Of a stretch of 64,000 bases of DNA, positions 49,755 through 61,357 are shown one piece after another. The notes beneath the pieces were generated by a model, which saw only the letters and a list, made by a program, of their open reading frames with translations, searched no databases and was not told the origin of the DNA. Origin of the DNA: Ramazzottius varieornatus (Eukaryota; Tardigrada; Eutardigrada; Parachela; Ramazzottiidae); NCBI GenBank assembly GCA_001949185.1, contig BDGG01000016.1:1-64000 (forward strand), in the 5' to 3' direction. Each line of letters begins with the position of its first letter. Positions within the stretch are counted from its first letter, which is position 1. The translations under genes and the position numbers were made by a program.

Positions 49755-50340
49755 ACTCTAAAGACTTACATTCTAATATTCCTTCTCTGTAACGAGCTAA
49801 TATGACTGCTGTGCTCACTCACGACAATGAAACCCAAGACGTTCCTGATTTTTCTTTAGATCTTACTCTCTTTATCGTACGTAACGATGCCAAGAAGCAT
49901 GACAGCTTTTTGTCCCAAGTCTTTTACGTTTTCGTGGGCCTGTTTTTAGAGCCTCTTATTGATTAACCTCTAGTATACTACTTTTAATTCGCTGTATTCC
50001 TTGAAGCGCAATAATCCTGACGCAGATCTAAGTTTTATCTTGTTTTGGATTTTTGAAGATGTTTAAATTTTTTGTCATGATTACCACTCGTGTCGGATTC
50101 GGACATAATCAGTTAATTTTTGTATGGGTCTCCCTTCTCCGAGAAGAAAGCTTCAAACTAGCTTGACACCAAGCATCACTGACCAGCCGTAACTGGTTCT
50201 TCGGTCTCTCGAATCTTGAAGACCCAGCTAAACCCTCCGGGCAGATTCTCATCGGCGTAGATTCTTCGGCATCCGTCCAAAACTGGGAGTACGAATCCCT
50301 AATCACACTAAGCCAGGGTGTCGGTGTATGTACAATCCAC
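49755..50340. other. TCF 3' UTR and intergenic gap
   Basis: This A/T-rich sequence follows the TCF stop and carries the 3' UTR. No further gene is recognised before the Argonaute relic. Confidence 0.4.
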
Positions 50341-51908
50341 GGCTATTTTGCTGTTGTTTAGGACGGACATATCTCGCGGACCAGCGCGGCGGTCGCAGCA
50401 GGAGACACCGTCACCTAGGTGATACGTGAAGCTGGTCTTTGACGCCAGCCAGGAGCTGAAGGTGAATCCAAGAATGAATCCAAAAAGGTGGATATCATCA
50501 TCCCGAATACGCGGATGGAGAGGAGATGAAAGCCACCACCACCATCAAGCCTTGCCAACCATCGGAAACATCTTGGAGGTTGCTGCAACAGTGTTTACGA
50601 CGACCCACTTCCGATTGCGCATTCTACACCACCATAACAAGAGACTTCTGTATTCCCGTTCTTCGAGAAGCGGCCTTAGCCACGGGAACGAGTATCGCTG
50701 TCGGACGTTCCTTTTTTCCGGCGCGACGAACATTGCTTCGATGTGAAAGGTGGACTCGAAAGTTGGCCGGGTTTCTGCGCGGTACGACAAGAACTACCCT
50801 ATACGACCCGATCGATATTACTCATATTAGCATTTTTCCTTAATTTGTACTCGTACTGTACAGCGCGACCGAGCCACGGAGCCTGTAGCAAGTGACTTTG
50901 AACTTGGATGTGGCCAACACTGCATTTCATGAGAAGCAGCCGGTGCTGGACTTGCTGAAAGCCACACTGAACATGGCCAACCCTTCCCAAAGATTGAACA
51001 ATACACAACGATGGACCTTGGAAAAGGAAATAAGGGTCCTCAAGGTGGAAGTAAAGCGTAGCGGACGACTGCGGCGCATGCGTGTTACAGGTGTGTCTCG
51101 AGAGTCGGCGCAAACAAACCTTCGAGCATGAGGGCAAGAAGACAACGGTGGAAGCCTACTTTAAAAAAACCCACCAAGTGAAACTGACCTATGCTGAACT
51201 TCCTCTTTTGGAGGTGAGTCTACGCCGCTTCTTCAAAAGTGCGTGTTGATGACTGACACGCGTGTTATAGGTAGGGACCAAGAAGAACTTTCCGATGGAA
51301 GTCTGTACACTGATGGAGGGACAGAAGGTAATCCGGAAGCTGACGGACGACCAGACGTCGCTGATGGTCAAAAACTGTGCTCGACCAAGTACATGCACTC
51401 CTTCAAACGAATTAACAATATCCGCCCTTCCGCGTCAAAAGTGTCTGCTTCATCGTCCAACCTTCGTTACAGCTCCAAAACGGAAGGGATGCGTACAGTA
51501 TATCCTTGACAAAGTTGTAGGTAGGTTTTAATATAGTGATCCCTCCTTTTGCCGGAAGCGATCTAAATGTCGTGGTTTGTTGATTTATAGGCTATGACCA
51601 GAATCCCTACACCAAGGCAGTGTGGCATCAGCATTCGCAGCACGATGGATGACTTGGATGGACGAGTTCTACCCAAACCGACCATGGTTCAAGGACACGC
51701 AACCCAAAGCTCGAAATCCGGCGGTGGTCGAGGTCCGCAAAACCATTCCTTACTTGCTCATTAGGCCGCTCCTTTGTGACTTGGCTCGCTATCTTGTATA
51801 GCTGGATGTCAAAGACATGGACGGCATATGGGATCCTCGCAACGTCCGCTTCACTGCTCCCAAAGCGCTGGATAGCTGGGGTATGTGCTACTTATTACGA
51901 GCTAATTT

Positions 51909-52032
51909 GGGACGTCGGTAAAGGACTTCAGTCCAGATCGTTAACTCAAGCACGGTTCCACTGTTATTGGCCAAGAGCGTGCGCCACTCCCACTTGGAAA
52001 AGCAATCTGGGTGAATTCTTTTGTCGACGTCC
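51909..52032. mobile_element. Palindromic aagtggcgcac element in Argonaute relic
   Basis: The left end is gggacgtcggtaaaggactt and the right end gtcgacgtcc. The hairpin is imperfect: caagcacggttcc against agcgtgcgccactcccacttgg. Confidence 0.7.
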
Positions 52033-52682
52033 GATTTGTCGCCTTATGAAGCCCGTTCTTCTGCATTTACAGTGGTCATGAATCTGGACGAATCACGTAA
52101 CGACCACAATGTTGAGCGTTTTATTGAAGACTTCATCGTTACGGCTAGGTGATGCCACCCCATAATCTACCTCCATGGTGATGTACCTGCGTTACTTTTT
52201 CGGCTGGTTCGTCGATAGGTTTCGCGGAATGTCTGTTGATAAACCCGTACTAGGCACCACGACCGACTCACCAGTTCCCGGGTATGGTTTCCATCTTTCG
52301 CGACCTGAAGAGCAAAAATACCACTGGTGACGACCAAGCGGGGTCCGCTCTATCCGGAAATCAAACAAGGCTGGTGATGTGGCGCTGGGTCTCGTCACAC
52401 AAGTTGTCCTAGGAGCCGATAACTTCAAAAGCGTGAACAAAGGCGCTGGTGCATTGAACCAATACGTCTCCAACATTCTGCTGAAAGTCAATGCCAAGCT
52501 TGGCGGTAAGCTTGTTTCGGTGAAGAGGTCCCTGTTTGTTGGTACTCAGGATCGCCTTTGCTGTTCAACAGGAACTAACAGCCAGTCATGAATCTCGTCA
52601 AAACCGTCGATATCAAGCACTTTACCGACGTAGTACAGTATACTTAAACCACTTCCCGCCAAAGTGATCTGATATATTTTCT

Positions 52683-52772
52683 CCGCCATTACAGCCTACA
52701 ATCATTTTTGGCGCCGACGTCACGCATCCGCCATTACAGCCTACAATCATTTTTGGCGCCGACGTCACGCAT
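52683..52772 (+). repeat. 45-bp tandem duplication in PIWI segment
   Basis: The segment ccgccattacagcctacaat onward to gacgtcacgcat occurs twice, at 52683-52727 and 52728-52772, with no mismatch seen. Each copy contains an acceptor-like cag and the GADVTHP codons. Confidence 0.9.
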
Positions 52773-53244
52773 CCATGAAACTTCTGTCGCTTAAGTGACA
52801 GATCTTAAAGACAAACTGAATTATTGTTGTCTCATGCTAGGCGAGGGAACGCATGAGCCCTCTATAGCCGCCGCGGTGACATCCCACAATCGTTCCTTCA
52901 CGCAATATACAGCGCGGGCTCGAGCTCAAGGCCATCGCGAAGAAATAATGTCCACTCCGAAAGATATGGTTACAGAACTGATGCAAGAGTTCAAGCGGCG
53001 AAGTGGTGAACGAGAACCGCAGCGCATCATCTTCTTCCGCGATGGTGTTTCGAAAGGCCAGTACATGCAGGTGCGATAGCATGCGGACCCGTTGATGTTA
53101 TGGGCTTCCCTTGGTATCCCTGTTCTTCCCAGTTTTTACCTTTTCTTGCTGTGTAGGTTATGCGTGACGAACTGACAGCAATTCAGGCCGCATGTCAGGT
53201 CCTGACTCCCACCGGAGACTACAAGCCGTCTATAGCGTAAAAGT

Positions 53245-53368
53245 TGGAAACTCGTCAAACAAATTCAGTCAGACAGTTTTCCCAAGTGGCGCACGCTTTT
53301 TGCCAGTAGTACTGAAAACGTGCGCCACTCGGGAGAAACGATCCGTTCGAGTATGTCAGCCGAGCGCC
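53245..53368. mobile_element. Palindromic aagtggcgcac element
   Basis: The arms are ttttcccaagtggcgcacgc and gaaaacgtgcgccactcggg. The outer ends ggaaactcgtcaaac and cagccgagcgcc are diverged. It lies in an intron of the Argonaute relic. Confidence 0.8.
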
Positions 53369-54150
53369 TAATCATAATTGTGGCTTCCACATCGAACAGA
53401 GCGTTAAAAACCGCCTTGATGTTTTAATAGTGATGAACCTTTTGTAGATACGTCATTGTTGGCAAGCGGCATCGTACTCGTCTGTTCGCGGTGAACACTG
53501 CTGGTCAAGCGGGCAAGGCTCGAACGTTTTTCCCGGTAAGTGTGGTTCCTGTCACGCTATATATGAGCCTTCGACATTACCTGTCGTATGGGTTGTTTTT
53601 CTGAAGCAGCCATCACGAATCGTGCCATCTGCTACTTCAGTGAATTTGGCTGGTTCTTGTGCTCGCACTTTGGCATTCAGGTAAAGGTTACCTGACGCAC
53701 GAACAAGCAAGTCTGATGTTTTTGTGTCGCAGATGCCTTATTGAAAGTTACGCCCATGGCGTGGTTTAGGGTACTTCCCGTCCGGCTCACTACAATGTCC
53801 TGTACGATGACAGCAACTATACAAGGCCGACCAGATTCAGCTCTTACCATCTCCTACTATCTAACCTACTGCTACGGCAGGTGCAACCGTGGTGTCTGCA
53901 TCCCGGCACCTGTCTACTATGCACACCATGCGGCCTTTCGAGCACGACATTATCCGGAGGAAGCCGACATGCCAGTTTACCCTTTAGTAAAAACATCTGC
54001 CCATTGACATTACATCGTCCATTTGGTGTCATTTGTGACGTTTAACTTTACTCGTAGGACTGGTACCGGTTCTTCTGGCGACTCTGGACACCGTCTGGAG
54101 CTCACCCAGCTCAACCAACGTACCAAGGCTACTAATCTTTCATTCTAAGC

Positions 54151-54701
54151 GATGAAATTAGAACTTGGAAGTATATTAGCTGTTTCTGTATGCTGCATTT
54201 CAGAAAATCTCCTTCAAAAGTTTTCGTCTTAGGTTTACGAAGACATCACTGGCATGTACTTTGCCTAAACCGCCACCGTATACTTGAATTCTTAAGCCTC
54301 TTGAACAGCGCTACTTTCTTAGTTTTTATCGCGGTTCTCAACTTTGCATGTCCTTTCTTTTTACGACGCTCGCTCGTCTTGTCTGTTTCTAGTCCTTTTT
54401 TAAGCCAGTTGATCTTTCATTAGCTATGTGCTCATAGTTCTCATGCCTGTCGGCTGCATTTAGCATGAGAATCTTTCTAGTTCGAAACTGCACCTTCATT
54501 CATGGTTGAATCTGTTTTCTACCACAACCGTCTCAGGCGAATATCTTTCGTTTAAATTTTCAACCAAGAGTTTTTATCCAAATGTGTGCTTTATTGAACC
54601 CAGCTGTTGTCTCCGTAGTGTCCTGTTTTTATTAATTAAAGTTTGTACAATCAAATGTCCGGCGCGGCAAGACAGTCCGCGAATCTAGGTTACCGGTCTT
54701 C
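54151..54701. other. Convergent intergenic gap
   Basis: This A/T-rich gap lies between the Argonaute relic and the peptide precursor on the opposite strand. Nothing is recognised. Confidence 0.4.
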
Positions 54702-55174
54702 TCAGCGGCGACCCAAGCCGAAGCGAACATTTTTCAGTCGACCAAAGTCCAGCATCCTGTTCTCGTTTCTTGCTACTTCCTCCAACACATCTTGCCAGTT
54801 TCCCTTGGGTCGCTTGATTCCTCTCGCACGCTTTGTGACGTCTTCTTTAACAAAAAAAACGGAAACTATACAGCGGGGTTCCATAATGGTACGCGGAAAG
54901 TGGAAAGCTTTCTGCGACAGAAATGGATCAACCGATATTCCGCATTTTCCCGATTATTCAGAACTAATCTCTTACCTGGAAAGCGGTCTTGAAAGAGGCC
55001 ATTTTCTTGTAAAATAAGGACAGATTTATGCACTTTACGGATTAGTGGGTGGAATCAGACAAGGAAGCGGTACGTACCATAGGCGCTGGCGGATGGGGCG
55101 TAAATTTCGTCAACATCATCAGCAGATACTGCAACGAAGATAACGCAGTAAAGACATAACAAAAGTTTCAACAT
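54702..55174 (-). CDS. Putative amidated neuropeptide precursor
   Basis: Three phase-consistent exons (55078-55174, 54976-55005, 54702-54844) encode 89 residues. The N-terminus MLKLLLCLYCVIFVAVSADD is a strong signal peptide. A short acidic spacer (DEIYAPSASAY, NGLFQDRFP) is followed by two Lys-Arg sites (VTKRARGIKRPK). A helical stretch (NWQDVLEEVARNEN) then leads to LKNVRFGLGRR at the very C-terminus. Gly-Arg-Arg before a stop is the classic cleavage and amidation signal, so a mature peptide of about 30 residues ending FGL-amide is predicted. That ending resembles A-type allatostatins, but the length and single copy resemble CRF/DH44- or PDF-like hormones. The family is unassigned. Confidence 0.62.
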
Positions 55175-55791
55175 TTTCTCTTGCCACACTAAGTCATAAG
55201 TTTCAGAAAATGAAGGAAATGATCTCGCTGGTAGTGATCAAAGTCGGGGACCTGACAGAATGAACAATAACTTTGTGGTGGCACGCGCTGGTCGCTTGAT
55301 CGCCCTTATATACTGTCCATCGCACGCAACTTACCCTCCGTGCACGTCAGATCACCCTCAAATTCTGAATTACACCTGTCGGGAAAACTATTCCTGGTCT
55401 GTATAAGCGTCACCGGTCAGTTGGTCACGGTATGCGTTGCGGGATGATTGTGACACTTCACTCACGGGTCCACATGATTACGTTCCAGAGGATCACGCAC
55501 CCTATGTAACGACGATTACCCGCAAGGTCTTGGCCTCTTTAACCTGCTGGAACGACGGAATATTACTTTCTACCAGGTTTTCCAACTAGCATCAAAACCA
55601 GAAGATCCAGCAAGACTTGTGACCCAGCCAATAAAGTAAACTGACCAGCGTAACATAAGTATCCGACAGGAAGGCCGCCACTGAACGTCGGACTAGTACA
55701 AAACGACCGAAAATATGTCGTCTTATACTTTGGAGAGAATAATTATATAATCTGAACAATGCAGGGGGGAAGAACGCGACAAACCACGAGT
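55175..55791. other. Intergenic gap
   Basis: This stretch is the presumed promoter of the peptide gene and the 3' flank of RSL24D1. No other feature is recognised. Confidence 0.4.
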
Positions 55792-56848
55792 CTATTCTTC
55801 TCCTTCGTCTCCCACTTCCGCTTCCATCATCATGGCTTCCGGTTCTTCTTCGTAATCTGAATGTTCTTCGATTTCCATCAACTGCTGGCCCTTCCTCGAC
55901 AGCTTGGCTAAATCGAAACATTGTGCAAAGGATGTCCAACGTATATGAATCTATAAGAGCAGAAGGCTGACTTACCGGCGGGAGATTTGAGCATGTGCAT
56001 GCTCTTCTGAATCTGCTTTCGGTCCATCTGTTTCCTGTCTTCCACACCTTTCTGAAGCCTACACATTCAAATCAGAATTTGTACAGTGAAACACATGGAA
56101 CTCGCTGCGGAGACCGAAACATCGACCCGAACAACGGAAGCCGGGAATACCAAATATAGGGAGGGATCCATCACAAGTCTACCAATGTCCTGACACTATA
56201 TGAACAGGGGTTACCTTTTTAGTATGTGCTGTGCTTCTCGTTTCTGTTTTATCTCGTCGATCCGTTTTATGGCATCAACTACAAAGGATAATGATGTTTA
56301 CATCGTGATGCTCGGTTCATTCTCGAAGCAACATAGACCAATAGCTCTGCCAATAGCTCCACCATGACAGTTTCTAGGTTGCGACCGGAAGTGGTAATGA
56401 CTGAATACTTTGTAATGAGCAGAATGCTAGTATACCTGTCTTTTCCCACAATTCACGGCTGTATTTGACGGGGGTATTTCGCCTCTTTTCAAACTCAAAG
56501 GCAGGATCGACCGTCAACTCTTTGCCTGCCGCTTTCCTGAAGGCTTTCGTCCATCTCGTCTTGCGGGGATTCTTCTTCTTCTTGAAGGCGCGATGGCATT
56601 TTGACCGGCAAAACTTGAATATCTGAAATCAGAAACGTGCAGTTTACATATCTAATCTCCTCGGCACACGTAAATCCAAGTGCTTTGACATTCAAGCAGG
56701 GACTGCTGGTAAGCAAGTGAAAGTAACTGTACGAAATCCCTAAATAATAATTACAGCTGACATTTACCTTGCAGTCGTTCCGCACAAACTGGATTCCATG
56801 GCCGGGATAGATGGTCGAGGAGCAGAAGAAACACCTTTCGATCCTCAT
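55792..56848 (-). CDS. RSL24D1: RSL24D1 (Rlp24) ribosome-biogenesis factor
   Basis: About five exons start at [20 protein letters not shown] and pass through [27 protein letters not shown] and [21 protein letters not shown] helical C-terminal part ([37 protein letters not shown]) and an acidic end (EVGDEGEE) follow. The C-x2-C ... C-x3-C zinc finger and the long basic/acidic extension mark RSL24D1 rather than ribosomal protein L24. It occupies the eL24 site on pre-60S particles and recruits the AAA-ATPase that releases it in the cytoplasm. Confidence 0.92.
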
Positions 56849-57622
56849 CGTGCCTCACTTTCACTGTAAGGCCGCAGATCAACAGGAATGAGGATGGCTG
56901 AAGAAACAATCACTGATTCACGGGAAGAATCTCGGAAGCGCGTCTATGTCGAAACCCACAGTCCGGACGCGTCGATTAAATGGTAACGAAACAACTAAAG
57001 GGACAATCAAGCGAAACTGGAAACAGCCTCGTTTGATTGACCATTTGTACTTGATCAGATGCCGGATCTTCACCGAGAAATTGCGAAAACTGGATGACTG
57101 GATGACGATGTGATGTAAAGTTGCGTATGTACAGGGCCGCGAGGTTATGAAGAGTGGCACCTGAGGGTTATGTAATACGTCATATTATAAGTCACATGTT
57201 TGCCGAGCTTGTGTTTATTGACAAGCCACACAAAGAAAGGCTCCAAAACTTCTTGCTTGTTAGGCAAACCTGTCTGCGCTAGTTTCGTTATTCCATACGG
57301 AAGGAGCCGGACCGAATCTTGTTCAGTCCTGGAAATTACCCGTAGTGCGAAGGGAAAGCACTTCTGATCGGCGAGTCCCCTGTTCCAGGCAGTCTGTATG
57401 GGTGCTTATCGGAGAGGAGATCGGTAACGCAAGGTAAGCAGTAAGCATGGCAGCTCCCTCGATTGATGTTTTGCGTTGTGCTACATCGTTCTTGGCAACC
57501 GCAGGTTCTGCTGCAGTGAGCTTATGTGCTGTTGACTTCTTGCAGGAGTTAGAGGGAACTGTGCTGTACTATGATAACCTCGATCGACAAGCTGTAGTAT
57601 TTTGCACCGAGAGTGAAAGGCC
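56849..57622. promoter_or_regulatory. Divergent intergenic region, RSL24D1 / CCPG1-like
   Basis: This head-to-head gap is likely to hold both promoters. An open frame from 57447 overlaps the first CCPG1-like exon in another frame and is not believed. Confidence 0.4.
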
Positions 57623-60600
57623 ATGGAACGTGAGAATTCAAACTCGTCCTTGCACGGCTGGACGCTGGTCGATCACGATCAGGAAGAGCAGGTGTGTTAT
57701 CAACTTTGTTGTCAACGGAGCGATGGGTCTATGCATGAGATGACAACTTCAATCGAAAAGTGTTTTGATGTTGAGTGATCAGGCAATCAAGTCACCAGAC
57801 ATGTTGTAATGACAGTGACGTAATGCATAAGTCTATCAGGGACCGGAAGTCAACCGGAAGTGGTCATATGGGGTTGCGATAGTCGTTCCCTTGCTTCGTC
57901 CTGTTTCGCGCCTTCTGATACGAGGTCTAAATAAGAGGTCTTACGTAAATTATGGTGGCTTGCTTGTGTCGATAGGTGGTATCGGGCAGCAGTCGATCAT
58001 CGTCCATATCGGGACATTGGAGTTCTTCCAAAGATGTGGAGGACGCTACCAAGCAGCAGTCAGCAAAGAATGCCGCTCCACCGGAAAGCGAAACCGTAAC
58101 GAACGACAGGTAAGGGTGTGATCGGTCGTGTTGGCTGACTGGGTAGCTGGCGGCCACAGTCATTAGCTGCTGTTTGATAACCATCAGGTGATGTTGTTGC
58201 GTGTATAGAACTGCGATTGACATTTCTGATGAGACGTCCGAACAGTCTGATGGAGAAGTGGTGGCTATCGAGGAGGATACAGATGACCATCTGGAAGGAT
58301 GGGAGACCGCCCAGCGACAGACGGGACCTTGTCAATGCTCGCTAAATACTAGCTGGGTCCAAGATGACGGTTGGTTCTCTCTTTTATGCGCTGAAATCAC
58401 CAATCACCAAAGAAAGACTAGTAAGTCTGACGGTGTTTGCATGGGATTGCAGATGAGTGTTCGATGGGCGAGTCGGATACTTCGTCGCACTCGGGCTGGC
58501 AAGTTCCACCCTCTTCTGTTCGACAACGAAGCGCCAGTGAAGAATTGAGAGATGAGGACGAAGTTGAGGCGCTGCCGCTGGACTATCCTGCTGGTTATGC
58601 ACCCACCACCCGGGCCTACGTGCATCGTCGTAACGAAGAACTTAACCGCGGCTTGACAGTTTACGTCGTCATGATGGCCGTGCTGGTAGCCTTGCTAGCA
58701 ATGGGGCACTTTGGAGGGACGCTGATCGTTACTCGACATGCCCACTATGGAGCTCCAGTCGATGTGGCCCAGAATATGCGTCGTTCGATGGGAGTCGTGC
58801 CGAATGGACCAACCGTGGATGTCGGTGGACAGGGGCAGCATGCCGAAGTCTTTCTCAAACTTCATCAGGTACGGCAGACCCAAGCATAATTTTGAGCGTT
58901 GTTGCACTTCTTCTACAAACGTGCTTGTCACGGTGGTGCCGAGCACGGCTTCGGTCGGTACTTCGTAGAAAAAAAGGAGCAGAAATCCCCCGGATAAAAT
59001 CGTTCTCGTAAGTGGCGCACGTTTCCAGCCAGTATTACCGAGAAGGTGCGCCACTTGAGAAACGGTCTGGTCGAGTCTGTCGAGTTCCCCAGCTCCCAGA
59101 TACTTTCCAAGAATTAAAAAGTGCGTAGTGTAAGGTAGCAGAGTTCACGGCAGAACTCTCTGTGTTATGTCTTTTAGATGATGAAGACGCAGGGTGAGCT
59201 GAAGCGTCGGATTTCTGCGCTCGAAGATGAAAACCGCGCTCTTCGTCTTCGTTTGGCGGACAGCCGGAAACTCCTGACACGTATCGTCCACAAAGCTCCT
59301 GTCTTCAACATCTCCACTGGTCAAGACGGATCTTCCTGGTCGAAGAGAGCTTCGCTATCTGCCTCGGCTGGCTTGACGCTCTCCGACATTGTCCACCTAC
59401 ATGAACCAAAAGATGAAGTTCCTCGGAACTTTCACCGTCTGCAGAAAGCTGGCCTTGCTTCTGTCTTGGCCAACAAGTCTAGCCTTCAGCAACCATCAAG
59501 ACCAGCACTGACCAAGGTAACTTGTTCTAAACCAGCTTCTCCGGAGTCTCGAGGACCCGCGTCGTGGGTCCATCGACTGAGAAACGACACCAAGTGGAAA
59601 GGTATGAAGGCGCAAGTGGAGAGTATTAAGCGAGACTTGTACAATGTCAAGGAGCGCTATCAGGAGGTTAACCGTAGCCACATCTGGAAGAACCTCTCAA
59701 CCGTACCTCCTTCGTCACAGCATAAGCATCAATCACAAACGTCCCGTGAGTCGAAAGATTCCAAGTATGCCCACTGTGGTCTGGGTGGAACGCTGTACAA
59801 TGACTATTGCTACCTGACACCCAACAAATATCGAGCAGCCAGTAACCAGCCTAGCCAGAAGCGCCAGCCGGAAGTGAAGGCGGGCAAGGCCGGCTGGTAC
59901 TGGAAGACCCACGATCCACTACGTTTGTGGCATACACTGCAACACCTGTCGCGGACGAAAAAGATAAAGAAGGCCTTGAAGAAGTGGACGTACGACTTGG
60001 TCAGCGTTAGCAGTCCCTTTCTCAAAGACACCATCGCCCATGTGCCAAAAAGGTTACAGGTAACGTCACACATTGCAGTACATGGGAGTTCGGCAAATGA
60101 GCTCGAGAAGTTGTTTTATCCAGTGGCGCACCTCTCAACCAAGACCACTGAGAACCTGCGCTCCTTGGAAAAACCATCCTGTCGAGTTTGTTTGCCGAGC
60201 TTCCACATGCTACATAAACTAGCTGTTTCCGCTTAATGTCGCTTGGTTTTCAGGCTTCGAAAGATTGGGTTAGTTGTCAGTGGAAATGGTGGCAGAAAGC
60301 AGTGCAGCATACTGGAGGTGAAGGTGGCTCGCGCTGGACCATGTCGTTGAACAGCTCTCCTGGATGCAGAGACGATGGCTGGCGGCCAAAATGTAAAGAT
60401 GGACAATGCAAGTACGCAAGTACGAACCATTGTGTGTCTAGTTTTGATTGTCGCTTGACTTATATCGTTGTAGGCCACAAGAAGTACCGAAAGAAAATCG
60501 AAAGCGAAAAAAGGAAACGCCCAAAGTCCCACAAGGACAAACGGAAAAGAAAGCCGAGACATTAGGGTAAGTTATCAGCAGCTGCCTAGTTTTATACGAG

Positions 60601-60890
60601 CGCTGATTTCATCAAGGTGTTTTGTTGATAGGAAAGCTGACTGGTACTCGCAACGAGCAGTGGATCGTGCCCGGTACCGTCTGTCCCAAGTTAAGCAGTG
60701 GAAGACCTCTAATCTGACCTTGACATCTTGGCTTTTCGAACGTGCTCGTGGTCGTCAGGTTCAGCGAGAGCAACAGGTGGCGACTGACTATAACGAGACT
60801 CCCACTAGACAAGAGGCCATCCCTGCCGATCCCATCTATGCTTTCCTCAAACACCGGGCCGCTGCTCGGGCCCTAAATCGTTATCCCTGA
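57623..60890 (+). CDS. CCPG1-like ER-phagy receptor
   Basis: Eight exons (57623-57691, 57976-58109, 58209-58369, 58453-58868, 59178-60059, 60254-60411, 60474-60566, 60632-60890) give 723 residues. The N-terminus MERENSNSSLHGWTLVDHDQ matches the start of vertebrate CCPG1, whose W-x-x-I/V/L motif binds LC3/GABARAP. A second acidic stretch, SDGEVVAIEED, resembles the FIP200-binding motif. One membrane span (YVVMMAVLVALLAMGHFGGT) has the GHF-x-GT signature of the CCPG1 span. The lumenal part has a coiled coil (LKRRISALEDENRALRLRLA) and basic, Trp-rich segments. CCPG1 is an ER membrane protein that delivers ER to autophagosomes. Confidence 0.8.
58990..59098. mobile_element. Palindromic aagtggcgcac element
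   Basis: The arms are gtaagtggcgcacgtttcca and gaaggtgcgccacttgag. The right end carries gtcgag and cagctccc. It lies in an intron of the CCPG1-like gene. Confidence 0.75.
60084..60204. mobile_element. Full-length palindromic element with target duplication
   Basis: The ends are gggagttcggcaaatgagct and tttgccgagcttcc, and the hairpin is ccagtggcgcacctctc against agaacctgcgctccttgg. The element is flanked by acat on both sides (60080-60083 and 60205-60208). It lies in an intron of the CCPG1-like gene. Confidence 0.85.
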
Positions 60891-61357
60891 TTAACTGCTC
60901 GTAATCTCTTTCTTATACATTGAATTTGTGTATATGATTATCGGTGGTGGTACTTTAACATTTTTATTTCTCAGTCTTTGAACCCTCATCTTGTGTGGGT
61001 ACTAGGTGGTTGATATCTGCATTTTATTTTGGACTCCCCTTGGTGTATTCATCGCAGGTGTGTTTCCTGTTACCATACATGTGTCATGCTGTACCCGTCT
61101 TTTACTTTTCAGTTTATTTCCTTTTTGAGTTTTTTGTTAACACAGTAGCTAAAGCAAACACTCTACAAGATAAAAAAAGTCAAGCATGCTTCGGTCCGTA
61201 ATGAAAATGAAAAACTTCAAAGTAAAATTTGGACTTTACCATCGTAGAAGCCAGCCAAACAAATGTTTAACATAGACTGCATTTAACTTAGAACAGCAGC
61301 TTCAGCAGTTGCGCTCTTGACCCGCGACATATGAAGACGAAAGTTCATACAAACGCA
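60891..61357. other. Convergent intergenic gap
   Basis: The 3' UTRs of the CCPG1-like gene and MEK lie tail to tail here. Nothing else is recognised. Confidence 0.45.

Larger units (their letters stand above)
50340..54150 (+). pseudogene. Argonaute pseudogene
   Basis: All main Argonaute domains are recognisable but in shifting frames. The N/L1 region contains GRSFFP. Linker 2 reads NLDVANTAFHEKQPVLDLL. PAZ contains FPMEVCTLMEGQKVIRKLTD. MID contains GADNFKSVNKGAGALNQYVS. PIWI has GADVTHP, QRIIFFRDGVSKGQ, KRHRTRLFAV, GTSRPAHYNVLYDD and CIPAPVYYAHHAAFRARHY. Breaks between adjacent codons, not explainable by introns, occur near 50720, 51095, 51625, 52370 and 53850. An in-frame TAG interrupts the PIWI domain just before GTSRP near 53765. 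No N-terminal exon is found. A functional Argonaute binds small RNAs and silences targets; this copy cannot encode one as it stands. Assembly error is less likely because neighbouring genes are intact. Confidence 0.82.

Noticed and set aside
54643-55017. 124-codon plus-strand frame
   Set aside because: It is antisense to the peptide precursor, whose three exons have good splice sites and a signal peptide, and has no features of its own.
57447-57743. 98-codon frame upstream of the CCPG1-like gene
   Set aside because: It overlaps the first CCPG1-like exon in another frame. That exon's N-terminus matches the family; this frame matches nothing.
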